Positions 40,087 through 53,294 are shown, numbered from the stretch's first letter. The stretch is 64,000 nt of DNA from Tilletia caries (GCA_032718865.1 JALUTQ010000046.1:434001-498000); one strand, 5' to 3'. The notes: generated by a model from the sequence alone, not told the origin. Made by a program: numbers and translations.

Positions 40087-40283
40087 ACTTGTGTATTGTA
40101 TGAGGACCAGTGAGTGAGTGATGGTTGCTGCCCGTCGCGAGTCAGTTGGAAGACGGAGAGTCGGGGCCAAGGGTGTTGTTGCTACGCGGAGGTGTCCAAG
40201 AGCATGAGAACAACACCTTGGCCGGACGCGTATCCTTGACCGCGTTGGACGCGTCTCACGACATCGGACGCGCCTGAACAAGT
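40087..40283. promoter_or_regulatory. Bidirectional promoter with two MCB boxes
   Basis: 197 bp between the RIB4 and F-box gene starts. ACGCGT occurs at 40,226-40,231 and 40,249-40,254, with a third near-match (gacgcgcc) at about 40,268. ACGCGT is the binding site of the MBF cell-cycle factor in fungi. Which of the two genes it controls is not clear; the boxes lie nearer the F-box gene. Confidence 0.55.
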
Positions 40284-42496
40284 ATGGCAGGCAAGAAGCT
40301 GGAGATGGGCGAGATGGAGAAACGGGAGGGTCCTGAGGCCAGCGGTTCAGTAAGCAAGCGACCTCGGATCTCGGCACCACGCGCAGACGAAGGGGAGGAA
40401 ACGGCGACGAACAATTCACGCAGTGTCAAGTATCAAGCTATCAAGGATGCGTTATCGAACGACGATGTGCAGGCGGCTGTTGAGCTGAGCACCGAGGTGA
40501 GCCTTGCATTTCGTTCAAACACTCGCCTGAATCACGGCTTCGCTCAAATCTTTGCTGTCGCATGTTCAAGGTCATCGACTCCGAAGGGATAGCGTCCAGC
40601 AAGTGGCTTCAGCCATTCTACCTTGCTCGCTCAAAGACACAAGTTCAGCTCGGTCAAAAGCAAGCTTCGCTGGCGGACGCCAAATTGGCAATCCGAGCAG
40701 ACCCATCGGACCCTCGAGTACGTACATTATCGTTTTCATTGCAGTAGCTCGAATGCACTGATCTCTTGATACGTTTTCTCCATCTATAGGGATACCTTCA
40801 AGCAGCCTTGTGCCTCAAGGAGGTCGGTCTGGAAAAAAACTGTCGTGCTGCTCTGGCATTGGCTCGGGAGAAGTGGACAGCAGCTTCGGCTTCGCTCCCA
40901 TCTACTGCAATTGCAAGATTCAACACCATGGCCAAGGAAATCGAAGGGGGTCTCACGAAGGTCGGCATCGCCCGAATGCCAGTCGAGGTGCTGATCCGAA
41001 TCTTTCTCGCCTGCGACGGTGACACCTTCACTCTCATCAGAATGGAACGAGTCTGTCGCAGGTGGCGTCAGATTCTTCGCAATGCGCCAGATCCATGGAA
41101 ACAGGTTCATCTCTGGCACCCGCAAGGTTATTTCTTGGACACTGCGGTCGCTGTAGCAGATGTTCCTGCCGAGCCCGCCTCATCCTTGCCGTGCAAAAAG
41201 GTCCGAAGGGCACTCCAGTACGCTGACACACGGTCAGGTCAAAAGATCACCAGCGTGCAGCTCGATCTTCGCAAAGGCCACCTTCTCGACCTCGTCAGCA
41301 AGATTCAACAAGTAATCAACCAGAACAAAGCATCCATCCAGAACCTGAAATTGTGCATCCTGCATCCCCAAGATACGGGTAAATTTTCACCTTGCGTGCT
41401 ATTTCCTAAGCTACACAGCTTCCTGCTGTCGGACGGTATGCCTGGCAATTCAGTATCCGCCCCATCCGAAATGTTGCCGTGCAAGGAGCTCAGCATCCGC
41501 CATCTGGTCATGTCCTTACGAACCAACATTCCCACAAGCTTCACTGCACTGCGGACGCTTGTCATTGCAGGGGGCATTCGGGGTCCGGAGTCGGTAAACG
41601 AACTTTTAGAGGCGATTCGTCCTTCCCAAGACACCATTCAGCATCTTCGGATCGGATACGTTCCGGCACAGCTCGAGGCGACGCAAACCACACTCACTCT
41701 GCCAAAGCTACAATCCTTTGAAGCGACGTCGACGCCATCGATTGGACCGAGCGGTCTCTGGCGTCGCATAAAGGCACCAAACTTGAAGATGATCAGTGTA
41801 GTCTCTGTCAAGCACGACGAGATGGCCAGTCTGTTCAAAGACTTGTGCAATATTTCCCAACTGGAGCAAGTGAGCATTTCCCTTGCCGAGTCGCCTATCA
41901 CTGCCGTCTCGCGTCGGGAAACCCTCTCCTTCATCTCACAACTCGTACACCTCAACAAGCTCGACATTAGCGCTGAGGGAAACACCCAAATCTTGGACGA
42001 CATTATTGCCTGCCTCGCGCCAACACAGTGGATCAAGGAGTCTGTTGGCATGCCTGGGGCCGCCTCGACCTTCCTGCCTGCCCTGTCCACTCTCATCATC
42101 CGAAAGCACCCAAGCATGACAGGTTCCCAGCTCATGCGATCAGTCGCTGCACGTCTTCCGCAAGAGATTGGCATGCAGGGTCCCCCTGAAGCTACAGTCT
42201 CACGATCACAAAGCGGCGCCAGGCCAGTCTCGAGCGCGTTCAAACGGGCTGCCTCTGCGTCCACGTCAAATTCCTCAGCTGCCGCGGTCGCCACAGACAG
42301 TTCTTTAGACCGCAGGTTGCAAGAGTTTAGCGCTTGTCAGCCCATCAAGACTTTGATTCTTTATCGATGCCCGACACTCGATCCCAAGGCAGAAGAGTGG
42401 CTGCAGGCCAAAGTTCCCGACTTCGCTCACATCCAACTAGATCGTTCGGCTCGGCAGCGAGCTGAGGCAAGCTCGCGCAGCATCAAACCGTGGTGA
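40284..42496 (+). CDS. F-box protein with TPR-like N-terminus and LRR-like C-terminus
   Basis: Three exons: 40,284-40,496; 40,571-40,717; 40,790-42,496; total 688 aa. The first 50 residues are charged and disordered with a basic KRPRI patch. Residues about 60-165 resemble two to three TPR helices (YLARSKTQVQLGQKQASLAD, then YLQAALCLKEVGLEKNC). The F-box follows at about 181-225 (ARMPVEVLIRIFLACDGDTF, MERVCRRWRQILRN). The rest is Leu-rich and repeat-like, with a Ser/Ala-rich insert near 600-620. This order (TPR, F-box, LRR) is seen in Dia2/Pof3 of yeasts, SCF ubiquitin-ligase adaptors linked to DNA replication. A direct orthology is plausible but not proven. Confidence 0.8.
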
Positions 42497-42568
42497 TGTT
42501 CACTCTCAGCTGTACACTTTGACTCTTCTATATGAGATGCATTCATTTTGTAGAGAATACCCAGTAGA

Positions 42569-45500
42569 CTATTCACCCCTGTATCGCTGCTTCTCCCAGC
42601 GTGACCACAGGTCCTTGAAAACGACCTGCTCTGCCGGCCCGAGGCTACTGACCATAGCCGCATCGCGTTCGTGGTTCTTGACGATGTCGCAGAGTGCGAA
42701 CAGACCTGGTCGCAGCGCCTTGCGCACGTTGGCATCCGTTGTCGAGAGAGGCGCATTGAGCATTCGGCAGTACGCGACCAGCACATGTATCGCATGTTTA
42801 GCAAAGGGCCGGGCGAGTGATGTCGTGGTCGTGTTGATTCCCAAGGCCTCCCCGTCCACTCCTCTTTTCTTCTGCCTCGCAATGACGGGCAAAGACGCAG
42901 TCCTTGCCGTAATGCTTAGAAACAGTCGTGAAAGCAGATCGGCTTCAGTCGGTCCCAGTGAGCCCTTGGAAAGGTCGAGCCATGCGGGTGCGCTACCTGC
43001 ATGACCAGCAGAGAGCAACTTGGAACCAAGGTCGGACGGTACGGATCGAAGCAGTGTGATAAGGTGACAGATCACGGCGGTGAGAGATGGCATCATGCCA
43101 ACGAGGATGTCTTGTCGCTGCCGTACCAGAGCCGTCAAGGTCGAGACTATGCCGCTATAGATCGTGACGGCCGCATCCTGTGTGGGTCGGAAGTCCTCAA
43201 CAGACGGGCTGACGAGACGAGTGCACAGGTCGATGACCGCCATCGTTTCGGATACCCGGAGCAAGACCGCCTGAACAAAGGTGCAAGACGGGACGGTTGG
43301 GTCAGCTTGAAGTATAAACTGGCAAGGATGGTAGTTCTTACCTTTTGTCGACAGACGCTTTCAAGCATGTCCACGACTGCCACAAGCACCGATGGGTGGA
43401 AACCTTGAAGCGATCTGATCGGAAGTGCGAGCAATCCAGAGACGACACGATCGAAGGCCGCACGTGCAGTTTTGCCGGTACCTAAAAAGTGAGCCAGGCG
43501 TGAGCTGGTCAGATATCTGCTGACGTAGATGTCATTCGCACAGTGAACTTACCTTCAGGGCCGTTGCACAAGAACAAGGTCATGGTAAAGAGCACTGCGC
43601 TGGCTTCGTTCGTTTCCTTGCCGGGGACCAACAGCAGGCTGTCAAGAGACTCTTCAAGCGATTGCAAGCTGGTCTCATATTCGGACACTGCAAAGCTCTC
43701 TCGAACCCGAACAGTCACTTCTGATCGCAGAGCAGAAGACCACTCTGTGAGATGCCCAGAATGTGATCAGTTGTGCACCTCCAAGCACTGCCCTTCTCTG
43801 CGAATGAAGTACTCACTCTCCAGGTTGGGGCTCGCAAGTAGCGATGACACCCATCGAGCCAGACGAGAAAAGTTGTCCGCAGCTTCAGAGTCAGAAGAGA
43901 TCGACCACCCTACACGTAATAATTCGAACGCGACCGCCGCAACAGTGTCGCTCGTATCGAAATGCTGGCTGTGTCCCGAAAGGAACCGAACGACAGCCTC
44001 CCCGTAAGCGAGAGAGGCAGCGCTAAGCTCCGGCGCGGCCTTTGTGCTTCGACGGAGGAGCTGCAGCGATTGCAGGGTATCGAAGATGTCGAGCAACGTC
44101 TTTTCATTCTGCGTTGCTTCTCCGAGTTGTCCTGCCAGCTGTTGAACAGTGTCAGCTGAAAGGTGTTTCGAGCCACACGACAGCACCTCGTCGGAGAGAT
44201 CGACTCCCATGCTGGAGCTCTTTAGAACAGTTGCAATATTCCGAGACAGCCGCTTGCCGAATGTGTTCTTCGCAGTCTGTGTTCGCTTTAGGAAAGCCAA
44301 CGGAGCGCTTGCGGATCCCTCAGCTTCGGTGGAACCCGCAACTAGGTGACGCACGATGACGACCGCTGCGTTGATGGTAGCCGCTTGTAGTGGTCCAGAC
44401 CATGTGTCCCCGTTGCCCAGGGCCACCTTGCTGAGCCATTCCGCGCAAGACTGGAATGCAACCATTCAAATGCACTTCAGCGTCGCGCCTGCAAAACATC
44501 AGCCCATGTCAACTCACCTGCTGGAGGTCGGTCGGCGCATCTCTATTCAGCAGCTCCGCAATGAATCTGCGCAGAACGCAGTTTACTCTCTCTTGATCTT
44601 GCTCTTTGGCTTTTGCAATGTGGAAGTCTGCTTTGATGACCGCCTTGAATAAAGCAGAGCGAACGGGAGGAGGGAGTGCCATGACATCCATTTTTACCAA
44701 CGCGAGCACCACAGCGGTGCTGTCTGAGCCTTTTGAACCGTCGAGGTTTTCCAAGCGTTGAAGGATGGCGGTGCAAACAGCTGCAAGGAACGTTGCGCAC
44801 TCATTACTTCTCGCGTCGGAGATGAGTCGCCTCATCAGCTCTTCGTCCGTAGCAGCCGCCGCCAGTGCGCGGTCAGCGAGGTCGATCAAGGAGTTGAAAT
44901 CGAAAAGAATTCTGGATGAAGAAAGAAGATAGTGATCAGAAATAGCAATTCGCACGTCGAGCAGATTGTGCACATACTCAAGCAGTGGAATCCAGCGGCT
45001 GAGGAGCATTTGACAAGTGGCCTGAGGGAGTGCGCTGCTTTCTGGCCGAAGTTTGGTCGCATCAGTGGACAGACACTGCAGAATCATAGCGTTGAGATCG
45101 AGATGCGATTGGCGTGCCAGGAGTTCTTGAGAGCTGGGATCTCGCATTGCTTGCTCGGCATTGATCAGCCCTGCTTCAAGCTGTGATGGTCTGGGGGTCA
45201 GCACAATTCTTGGCCAAACCGATCGTACGGACTTACTAGCGAAAGCCTGAGGTCCCCGGGCAACTTGTTGGTAGCTGCGTCGATATAGTCGTGAACAGGA
45301 AATCGAGGCAAGGTGGGCAATGCGCTGATGTCGAAGAATGCCAGCTCCTCATAGAAAGAAGTGATGGAAGACAGGCACTGTATGAGAGCAGCACTCAAAC
45401 TGGCAGTTGCTCGTATTGCAGATCCTGAAGTCCTGAGCTGACTCAAGAGCTTCAATGCGGTGGGAATTAGGATCTCGGCGATACTCTTTGTGAGACCCTG

Positions 45501-47461
45501 CGCCGTGCTTGTGGCAGAGGACTCCTGCGCAGGCAGGTATCGGAACATGATGCTCGACATAGAAAAGAAAGCTGTCGCTTTCTGGGCAACGGCATCCCCC
45601 TTGGCGCCGCTGACGTCGATGCTCGAACGAGGTGTCGATTGACCTTTCCCTTGCACCCGACGCCTTTTCGTGGAGCTACGGTCGAAGTCTGCCTCAATCC
45701 CGTTCTCCGGGAGATGTCCGACCGCCTCGCAATGCACTTGACTCCTGACGACGAAGTGCTCGACAATGACTGCTACCTGATTTGGAACGAGGAACCCTCG
45801 TAGCTTGCTGCCCCAGACACTGGCGCAACCTTCCGATGCCAGTGCACTCGTCGGGTTGAGAAGACTCTGTGTGTCGGAAACACCTGTCGCCGCTTCAGCG
45901 GCATCGCACAGGAGTGCGCAGAACCGTGGGATCTCCCTAGTGCGCGAAAAATGCTCCACGATGTGCTGAACCAGGATTCGTGCCGCTTGAAAGCCAGACG
46001 AAAGTGCGTTTCCGGCGACTTCGTGATCTGCGATGAGGGTGAGTACTCTGACAGAATCCTTCTCCATGCCGGTCGGGTCGAGTTGCCAAAGCAAATCGAG
46101 GGAGATAAATCCTTCGGCCGGGACGAAGCGCACGTCTTCGACGACGTCATTCAACAGGTGCGCGAAGGCTGAGCGCCATGCTTCTTCGTCTGCAGTGGCT
46201 GTGCTAAACATGCCTAAGTCGTAAACTTGTTGCAACAGCATCCGCCGGGCTTCCGCCTGCCAATGATGGAGGTGTTGTGTCGTTACCGAAGACCCAGTTG
46301 GAGACGACTTGCGAATACAATCCGCAATGGGATCCAAGAACCTGCGCCTCACAGCCGAGTGTAGACAAGCCACGTAAAGTTGTTGCTGAAGAGGCCCCGA
46401 GATGGCAGACGTTATCGACTCTGGCGCCAAAACTGGCCAGTTAGAGACTAAACGACCGACCAATTGAGCCAAGAGTGTAGGCAGGACCTGCAGAGAAGCC
46501 TGCTGCAGGGTTTCGTCTTTGAGCTGAAGAGACTTGATGACTGTGGCGATGAGAACATGGGCGCTTGAATCTACCGCTTCTGCATTCGTGCCTTCAAGGA
46601 TCTCAGCTGCAGTTACGCAGTATGGCCTGAGGGTGTCGTCGGTGAGAAGAGCGACAACTCCGAAGTCGATGATGATTGTGGCCAGTCTTTCATTCTGTAA
46701 GGAGAGACGTGCTTTCTGCACCGCTGTGACCCAGACCGCGTACATGTCGCCCAGGAAGAATTTGGAGGCCTGCAGAACAGCCAGTAAGTTTGGCACTTAT
46801 TTTAAGACCATGGGTATGGATGCTGGAGAGCACTCACCTTCTTCAGATTGGACGAGTGGACGCACGCCAGACTCCAGCAGCTGAGAATTTCTGACAGAAT
46901 AGAGGAAGCGGCGCCTTCGTCTACCGCGATCCAATGGGGCACAGCGGCGAGGCAGGCTTCCAGGCACTTGTTGATCTGATCGAAATTGTTGGAAGCGCTC
47001 TTCATGGCCAAAATCGAGAAGAGGCGAGCCATGGCTCTCGAGCATGACATGAGCTCCTTGCCAGAGACAACATCACGCCTCGCGAAAGCCGTCAGAATAG
47101 ACACAGCGGGATGTTGCGATGCGAGCTTCTTGATGGCATCGAGGTCCACATGATGCTTGGAATCTGCCGACAGAAGGACGTCGAGCAGGATCCAAAGGCG
47201 GCCAGGCTCGACTAGCGAAGAAGCCTTTCCCTTGGCCGATTGACTCAAGAGCTCCAAAATCCAGTTTGCAAGAAGCAAGTGTCGATCCGGAATGGAGAGA
47301 GAATCGTTGGCTTGAGCTGCGAACGTGGCGATTTCGATCTTGCTGAACTTGAGTCCCGAAGGAGGATCGGTGGGAGCTTTCAGGGCCTTGATCAGCTGCT
47401 CCGAAGTTCGGATCCCCACTGTCTCCAGGTTGCCAACGTTGCGCTTCACTGAGGACGGCAT
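42569..47461 (-). CDS. Urb2/Npa2-type ribosome biogenesis protein
   Basis: Seven exons: 46,838-47,461; 45,237-46,769; 44,518-45,180; 43,817-44,450; 43,553-43,744; 43,342-43,481; 42,569-43,270; total 1,495 aa, with every intron phase consistent. The protein is almost entirely helical and Leu/Ala-rich, as expected for an Armadillo/HEAT-like scaffold. One basic KRRRVQGK patch lies in the middle. The last 200 residues carry the Urb2/Npa2 C-terminal domain (CRMLNAPLSTTDANVRKALR, then PGLFALCDIVKNHE, ending FKDLWSRWEKQRYRGE). In yeast this protein acts in the nucleolus in early 60S assembly. The 3' end lies 72 bp from the F-box gene. Confidence 0.85.
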
Positions 47462-48136
47462 TCTGCTCACTTTCCCTTCTCGATCTTTGGCGGAGCGATG
47501 TGCGATGTTGCCGCCTCCGTTCAAATTTTTTTGGGACGAGAAATAATCTTCTGGGTCGGTCTTCGGTTCTAACGCGGTATCCGAGGAAGTACCCAACCAC
47601 ACTCAACCGTCTGGTCTGCCATGCCGTCCACCACTGCCCCACTTCCTTGACCTCGCTTTAAAGTATCGCCCCGTCAAGCGTCAGGCGTCAGGACCCAACC
47701 GCACACTACTGCCCTGTCAACGTCTTTTTGGGCGTGTGTAAGGCCTGCACTATCCTGACCCCACTGGACCGTGGTCTTCTTGCACCGATGGGTCGGACAG
47801 GAGCAGTACTAGTATGGACTTTTGGCCGAGCGAGCTTTCTGACAGTAGTTCGTTCCCTCGTCGTATTGTCTTGCTTCTGTGCTAACTTCTACTGCAGAGC
47901 CTTGATGGTTCGCTCCTACGCTATGCATGCTGAGCGTATCTTGTTTAAAGACATCGCAGCGCGGCGCGCCCTTCGTTGAACCCGCGGCAACGCTGACACT
48001 TTCCTCATTACCTTCAGCACATCCCATTCCAATTCTTGTTTACAGATCACCTCAAGGCCATCCCCACGACCTTGGCAAAGCCAAATCAACCAGCCGTCAG
48101 GTTCAACAGAGGTTGTGCCCTCATACCCAACCCCAA
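47462..48136. promoter_or_regulatory. Divergent intergenic region, Urb2-like / subtilase
   Basis: 675 bp between divergent start codons. It contains gtcaagcgtcaggcgtcagg at about 47,676-47,695, a variant of the CGTCAAG heptamer words seen near the secreted-protein genes. A run of short frames on the plus strand is not supported as coding. Confidence 0.4.
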
Positions 48137-51100
48137 ATGAGGAGCTGGAGAAGTTTCGTCGTTCTCATATATGTTTTCTGCGTCCATGCCTTGATCGTGG
48201 TCGATTCTGCAAACGGAGCGGAATGGCGAAGCAACACCCTGTCAGGCACCCTGTCTCGCAGCTTTATCATCGAGCTCGACTACCGGGTCGTCTCCCTCGA
48301 TGAGTTCAGGCAATTTGATGTCAAGAATCGCAAGCCTTCTCTGGAAATGCCGAATCCGAGCTTATCATCTTCCAACGCCAGCATCGACTTCATGCCATGG
48401 GGCTATCCCTCGGGTCTCGTTCTTCCACATCACGAGCGCCGAGATGTTTTCAACAATCATACCATGTTCTCCCTCAACCTCGAGGCTTACAACCAGCATC
48501 ACGATCGCCGAGGCTTATGGGACGCCCGACACCAGAAGGCTGCCAGGAGGATCACTCGACGTGATGGAGAACCTCAACAGTACGTGGGGCCTATATACTT
48601 CGCTATTCGACAAGAGTTCCCCAACAAGCGCCTCTTCTTCGGCCTCTCCGTCACCCTTGAGCATGCCTACGACTTGTCCATGCTGCGACATATGAGAGGT
48701 GTCAAGTCTGTCACACCCATCTCCTTCGTCAGGCGGCCCATGCCGTACGGTAACAAAGTTCAGCTGGTCAGCAAGCCCTCCCAGCACCAGCTTGTCGAAT
48801 GCAAGAACAACCTCGCCATGACCGGTGTGGATAAGTTACATGCTATGGGCATCGACGGCCGCACCTCAAAGGTCGCAATCATCGACACAGGTGTGGATTG
48901 GACCCATCCAGCGTTGGGCGGGTGCTTCGGGAAAGGTGTGTTGGTCGTTGTGGCTCCACGCGCACGCCTATGAAAGAGACTCAAGTTCAAGTTTGCCTCC
49001 AGGTTGTAGGATATCTTTTGGTTTTGACTTTGTTGGCGACGACTACGACGGAGGTAAGTTCTTCGCTGGCGAGCTCCTTAGTCGAGATTGCTTGTGCTTA
49101 TGGCTGCTCCTTCCATTTGTAGCCAACGATCCCATGCCGGATGCAGATCCTTTAAGTCAAGTAGGTCGATTCGAACACTCTTTGAGTTGCGAGTCCAATA
49201 ACTAAAGTGCGGACATCCCTACAGTGCGGGCCTCATGGCACCCATGTGACGGGCATCATTGGTGCACTAGATTCCAAATACAAGCTGACAGGCGTCGCTC
49301 CTGGAGCTCAACTGGGGATGTATCGCGTTTTCGGCTGTCAGGGTGGAACAGCGGACGATCTCTTGATGAAGGCCATGGAAGCCGCTTTCGAGGATGGAGC
49401 CGATATCGTGTCGGTGAGTGCGGATGGATGAATTCTGATGTTCTCCGACAGTGAATTCTGATGCATACTTAATGATTACCCTCAGATCTCGGTCGGTGCA
49501 CCGGCTGGATGGACGGAGACTCCTACCGCAAGGATGGCGAGTAACATTGCAAAGGAAGGCAGGATAATGGTAGTTGCCTCCGGAAATGATGGAGCTGTTG
49601 GTAAGTTTTTCCAGAAGACCTTCAGAAAGAGGGGGTATGAATTGATCAAGATTGCTTTGCAGGCATGTTCTTCCCGTCCAGTCCTGCGGTCGGAAGGGAT
49701 GTCATTGCAGTTGGCAGCATCGATAGCGCTTTGTTCACTGGTGAGCATTGGGCTGCAGTGATACTTCGTTGACCGTTTCTAAGCTTTAGCCGTGACTCTC
49801 AGTCTTCAATGCCACCGTATTGCTGCCCGGCGCCAACGCTATCGTACGTTCGTTCCACGTTGTTCGCTGATTTGTCGCCAGCTGAGCATTTTCCACATCG
49901 CCGTCGTTCCAGCCATATTATGCGCCTCGAGCCTTTCGGTTGCCGGCGATGCCAGTATACGCGACTGCCGCAGATGCGACTGCTCCCAGAGACGCTTGCG
50001 ACCCACTGCCCGAGTACGTGCCTGACCTCAGCCCGTATGCCGTTCTGGTTCGCCGCGGAGGGTGCAGCTTGGACGTCAAGTTCCGACACGTTGCCGAGAG
50101 CGGTGGCAAGATGATTCTCCTATGGAATAGCGCACTGCCTCCCATTTATCTCGAGGCTGGCTATGGAATCGCCAACGCCGCCGTCATAGGAGCGGCAGAC
50201 GGAGCATGGGTGAGTCACATGACGTGGCGAGGCAGCAATGGTAGGCCAAAGAGAATCGTGCTGAATTACATTTGCTTGCGCCACGAAGATTCTGGACCAG
50301 CTGCAGTCCGGAAACAATGTTCGTTTGGCATTCCCTGACTCCGGCCCAACCACGGTGGCCAACAACTTCACAGGCGGGACTGTATCTCCATTCAGCTCAT
50401 ACGGACCGACTTTTGACCTCCTCCCTCCCACCGACGTGTCTGCACCAGGAGGTCTCATTCTCAGCACGTGGCCCGTCAATCTAGGCAACTACAGTATCTT
50501 GAGCGGAACGAGCATGTCAGCCCCGTTTACGGCTGGTGCGGCAGCACTGCTTCTTCAGGCACAGCGGCAAGGGCGGTTAGGAACGAACGTCCCACTTACG
50601 CCAAAAGATATCATCGAGCGGCTTCGCAGCACCGCACTGCCAGCTTCCAACTCGACAAAGGGCGTTTTCCTTGAGACGGTGGCAAAGCAAGGTTCGGGAC
50701 TGCTGCAGATCGACAAGGCTGTCTTGTACACAACGGTGGTGAGTTAGGTATCTACATGGTGTTCGCATGAGTCATTGCACTGATGATTATTATCTTAGGT
50801 TTCACCAACACGACTCATGCTAAACGACACGCGGACATTCAAGCGCAGACACACTTTCAACATCACCAATGGGAGTCCTGAGACTTTGACGTATGTAATT
50901 GAGCATGAAGCAGCTGGAACCGCTCTCACCTTCCCCTATCAGGTTGGTACTCCTTTGCGCACGGTCTGCGGTCATGGTTCAAATGAAGCTGACGTACTTA
51001 TGTCTTTCCCTGCAGCGCTATAACTACCAGAACCTTGGTCCTGTACCCATGGTCGCAACTGCCGCCAGCGTCATGATCAGTCCAAGGCAACTGGCGCTGG

Positions 51101-52023
51101 ACCCCAGCGAGACATTCACCGTCACTCTCAACTTCACGCTCCCTACCGGTCGTGATGTCGATCCGGGTCTCTTTCCGGTCTTCTCAGGGTTCCTTCGTAT
51201 CTCGTCATCCGGCAACGAGACGCTGACAGTGTCATACATGGGCCTCGGCGCCGACCTATCGACCATCAAGATGTTGGACGACAAGAGCGGGATGAGCAAG
51301 AATTATGCTCTGCCAGCGGTCCTCATCGGCGACACAGGCAAAGTGCAACGCTTACCGCGCATGTACTCATTCAAAGATGGCGATTTACCATTGCTACAAT
51401 TCCGTCTCGTTGCTGGCTCTCGTCTCACACGAATTGACATCATCGAGAATGTGGCCCAGGCTCGACCAGGAGACGTTCCCTTCGCGGGCTCTGTTGTCGA
51501 CCAGGACGTACCCGCACCAAATCCTCCCGAAGTGGAAACGTTGACGGATCCACCCGTGCCCGTACCCACGGATCCGAATGATGTACTGGCTCCTTTCACA
51601 AGGCGCGCAGCCAGAGTAGCGACCGCAGCCCCGGCTGCTGCGACCACCACGTCTTTCGGCCGGTCCGGAATACTTGGACGACTGATGCCCCCCAGTCGAC
51701 GAACCACTGCCAGCGATTCGATGCGTAACATCAACGCCAGCAGGGTCGTGGGTCCTATCACGTCGGCCGCCCTTCTTCCGCGGAACAGCTTTGATCAGTC
51801 CTATGGTATCTATGCTGTCATCTGGGATGGCACCGTCGCGGGCATCGGCCGCGTCCAACCAGGGGATTACAAGATTCTGCTCCGGACCCTTCGTATCGGG
51901 GCTCAGGCTTCGGACGACGACATGCAGAGTGAGACCGCGAGTCAGGAACAGGATCCGAATGATTCGGGAGAGAAACGTTGGGAGGAGTGGCTCAGTCCTG
52001 TCATCCGAGTTCCAAGCCAGTAA
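48137..52023 (+). CDS. Secreted subtilisin-like serine protease with PA domain
   Basis: Eleven exons: 48,137-48,935; 49,003-49,053; 49,123-49,160; 49,225-49,413; 49,486-49,600; 49,663-49,740; 49,803-49,843; 49,913-50,209; 50,289-50,738; 50,799-50,942; 51,016-52,023; total 1,069 aa, all phases consistent. Residues 1-28 are a signal peptide, followed by an inhibitor-I9-like propeptide. The triad is Asp249 (AIIDTGVDWTHP), His300 (CGPHGTHVTGI) and Ser611 (LSGTSMSAPFTAG), with the oxyanion Asn in VASGNDGAV. A protease-associated domain (about 440-530, VLVRRGGCSLDVKFRH) is inserted before the Ser, as in the fungal C5a-peptidase-like/minor extracellular protease group. A fibronectin-like C-terminal part follows. 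The donor of intron 10 (GTTGGT) is weak. The active site is complete. Confidence 0.88.
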
Positions 52024-52195
52024 AGGGTATCAGGTCACCATCGAGAGGACGGGGCCTCTCGTCGACAATCTTTGGCAGAACGGAGGGCGGCACGGCCGCG
52101 GCTGGGCACGACTCCTTCTGCAGTTTCTTCGGTCATCTTCGTCGCCTGTTCATAGTTTGGGAGTGGTTTTCTATTGATCGTCTCTAGTAATAATT

Positions 52196-53158
52196 TCACG
52201 CACTCTTCCTTGCTGCTGCCCTCTGCGCTGCCGCTTTCGCTGTCTGCTGAATGACTGCGTTCGGTTTGCTCCACCCCATCCGTACCATGAGCTTGACAAA
52301 TTTGGGCAAGACCGCGGCCGTCGCAGCAATCCGGAATGGAAGGAGTAGCGTTTTGTGGATCGTGTAGGCGAGAATAATCTCTGTGCCGAGTGTGCCCTGG
52401 AGCCAAGTGGGCAAGGAACTTGATGGGACCGTCTGTTTAGCTCGTTCGTCTACCGCTGTAAGGCCGTCTGCAGTGGTACTTGATCCACCGGTCTGGAGGA
52501 GGTCGGCAGCAGCGCGAGCGGCCTCCTGGTTGTTTGCGCTGAGATCAACCCCGTCTTTGAGAGCTCCTTCCACGCCTCCTTTAAGCGAGTGAAAGGCGCC
52601 CTCTACCTCTGTTTCTTCCGAGTGCTTGCTTAGACCGAGGTATGAGCGTACACGCGCTTCGAGCTGCTTGATGTGTGCGGCACCGAGGAAGTGGATAAAG
52701 GCAAATATGACGGAAAAGTCGACCGCAGACGCGAGCATGTAGACGACGAGAGCCCATCGTCCGTAGCGCCGGCTCATGAACCGGAAGCGCTCCCTCCAGC
52801 TCGCGCCTTTGGGTGGCCCTTCGCTGTCATCTTGTTCTGGTCCAGACCCCGAGTTGGACTGTGATTGCTGCGATGCGGAGACACTGGCGGCGCTGGACGA
52901 GGGTGCCGATGGGGTTGATGCCCACCTCCTTTGTGATGCAGGGTAGAGCGAGACGAAGCTCGGAGTCGAGAGCGCATAGACGGAATGCCGTGGGCTAGCC
53001 AGCCTGCTTTGTGCAAAGCTGGCCGATGACAGGGATTTGGCAATTGGTACACCCCGGTTTGCAGGACCTGGAGCTCGCCAGAATGTTGCGGCGGGTGTGG
53101 CCGTGCGCTGGACCGAAGCCGTCAGGGCGCGTCGCAATGGCATCTGCATGGAAGCCAT
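52196..53158 (-). CDS. FAM210/DUF1279 mitochondrial membrane protein
   Basis: Single exon, 320 aa. The first 85 residues are rich in Arg, Ser and Ala, and are a mitochondrial presequence (RRALTASVQRTATPAATFWR). A Ser/Gln-rich linker leads to the DUF1279 core: RRYGRWALVVYMLASAVDFS at about 133-152, a membrane segment, and a second one near 270-300 (LAYTIHKTLLLPFRIAATAA), which is the usual two-part pattern of the domain. Between them is an acidic insert of about 100 residues. Family members lie in the inner mitochondrial membrane; their exact job is unsettled. Convergent with the subtilase, 172 bp apart. Confidence 0.85.
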   Translation of the reverse strand: MASMQMPLRRALTASVQRTATPAATFWRAPGPANRGVPIAKSLSSASFAQSRLASPRHSVYALSTPSFVSLYPASQRRWASTPSAPSSSAASVSASQQSQSNSGSGPEQDDSEGPPKGASWRERFRFMSRRYGRWALVVYMLASAVDFSVIFAFIHFLGAAHIKQLEARVRSYLGLSKHSEETEVEGAFHSLKGGVEGALKDGVDLSANNQEAARAAADLLQTGGSSTTADGLTAVDERAKQTVPSSSLPTWLQGTLGTEIILAYTIHKTLLLPFRIAATAAVLPKFVKLMVRMGWSKPNAVIQQTAKAAAQRAAARKSA

Positions 53159-53270
53159 CCTTGACGCTGCTGTTCACGCAAGGTGTCAATGCGAAGGGTT
53201 TGGAGGCAACGGCACTTGGTAGTCAAGACTCAAGAGCATCGCACTTTCATGCCGACCTCGTGCGCGCTGC

Positions 53271-53294
53271 TATGGAACGCCGTTTGGGTCAGCC
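53271..53294 (+). repeat. Inverted repeat arm A
   Basis: Starts tatggaacgccgtttgggtc. Identical in reverse complement to 55,253-55,276. The following 45 bases (gtcgccccacatttttcc) are also similar between arms. Confidence 0.85.

Noticed and set aside
47728..47979. 83-codon plus-strand frame in the Urb2-like/subtilase promoter region
   Set aside because: It overlaps the region expected to be the subtilase promoter and leader and shows no conserved feature.
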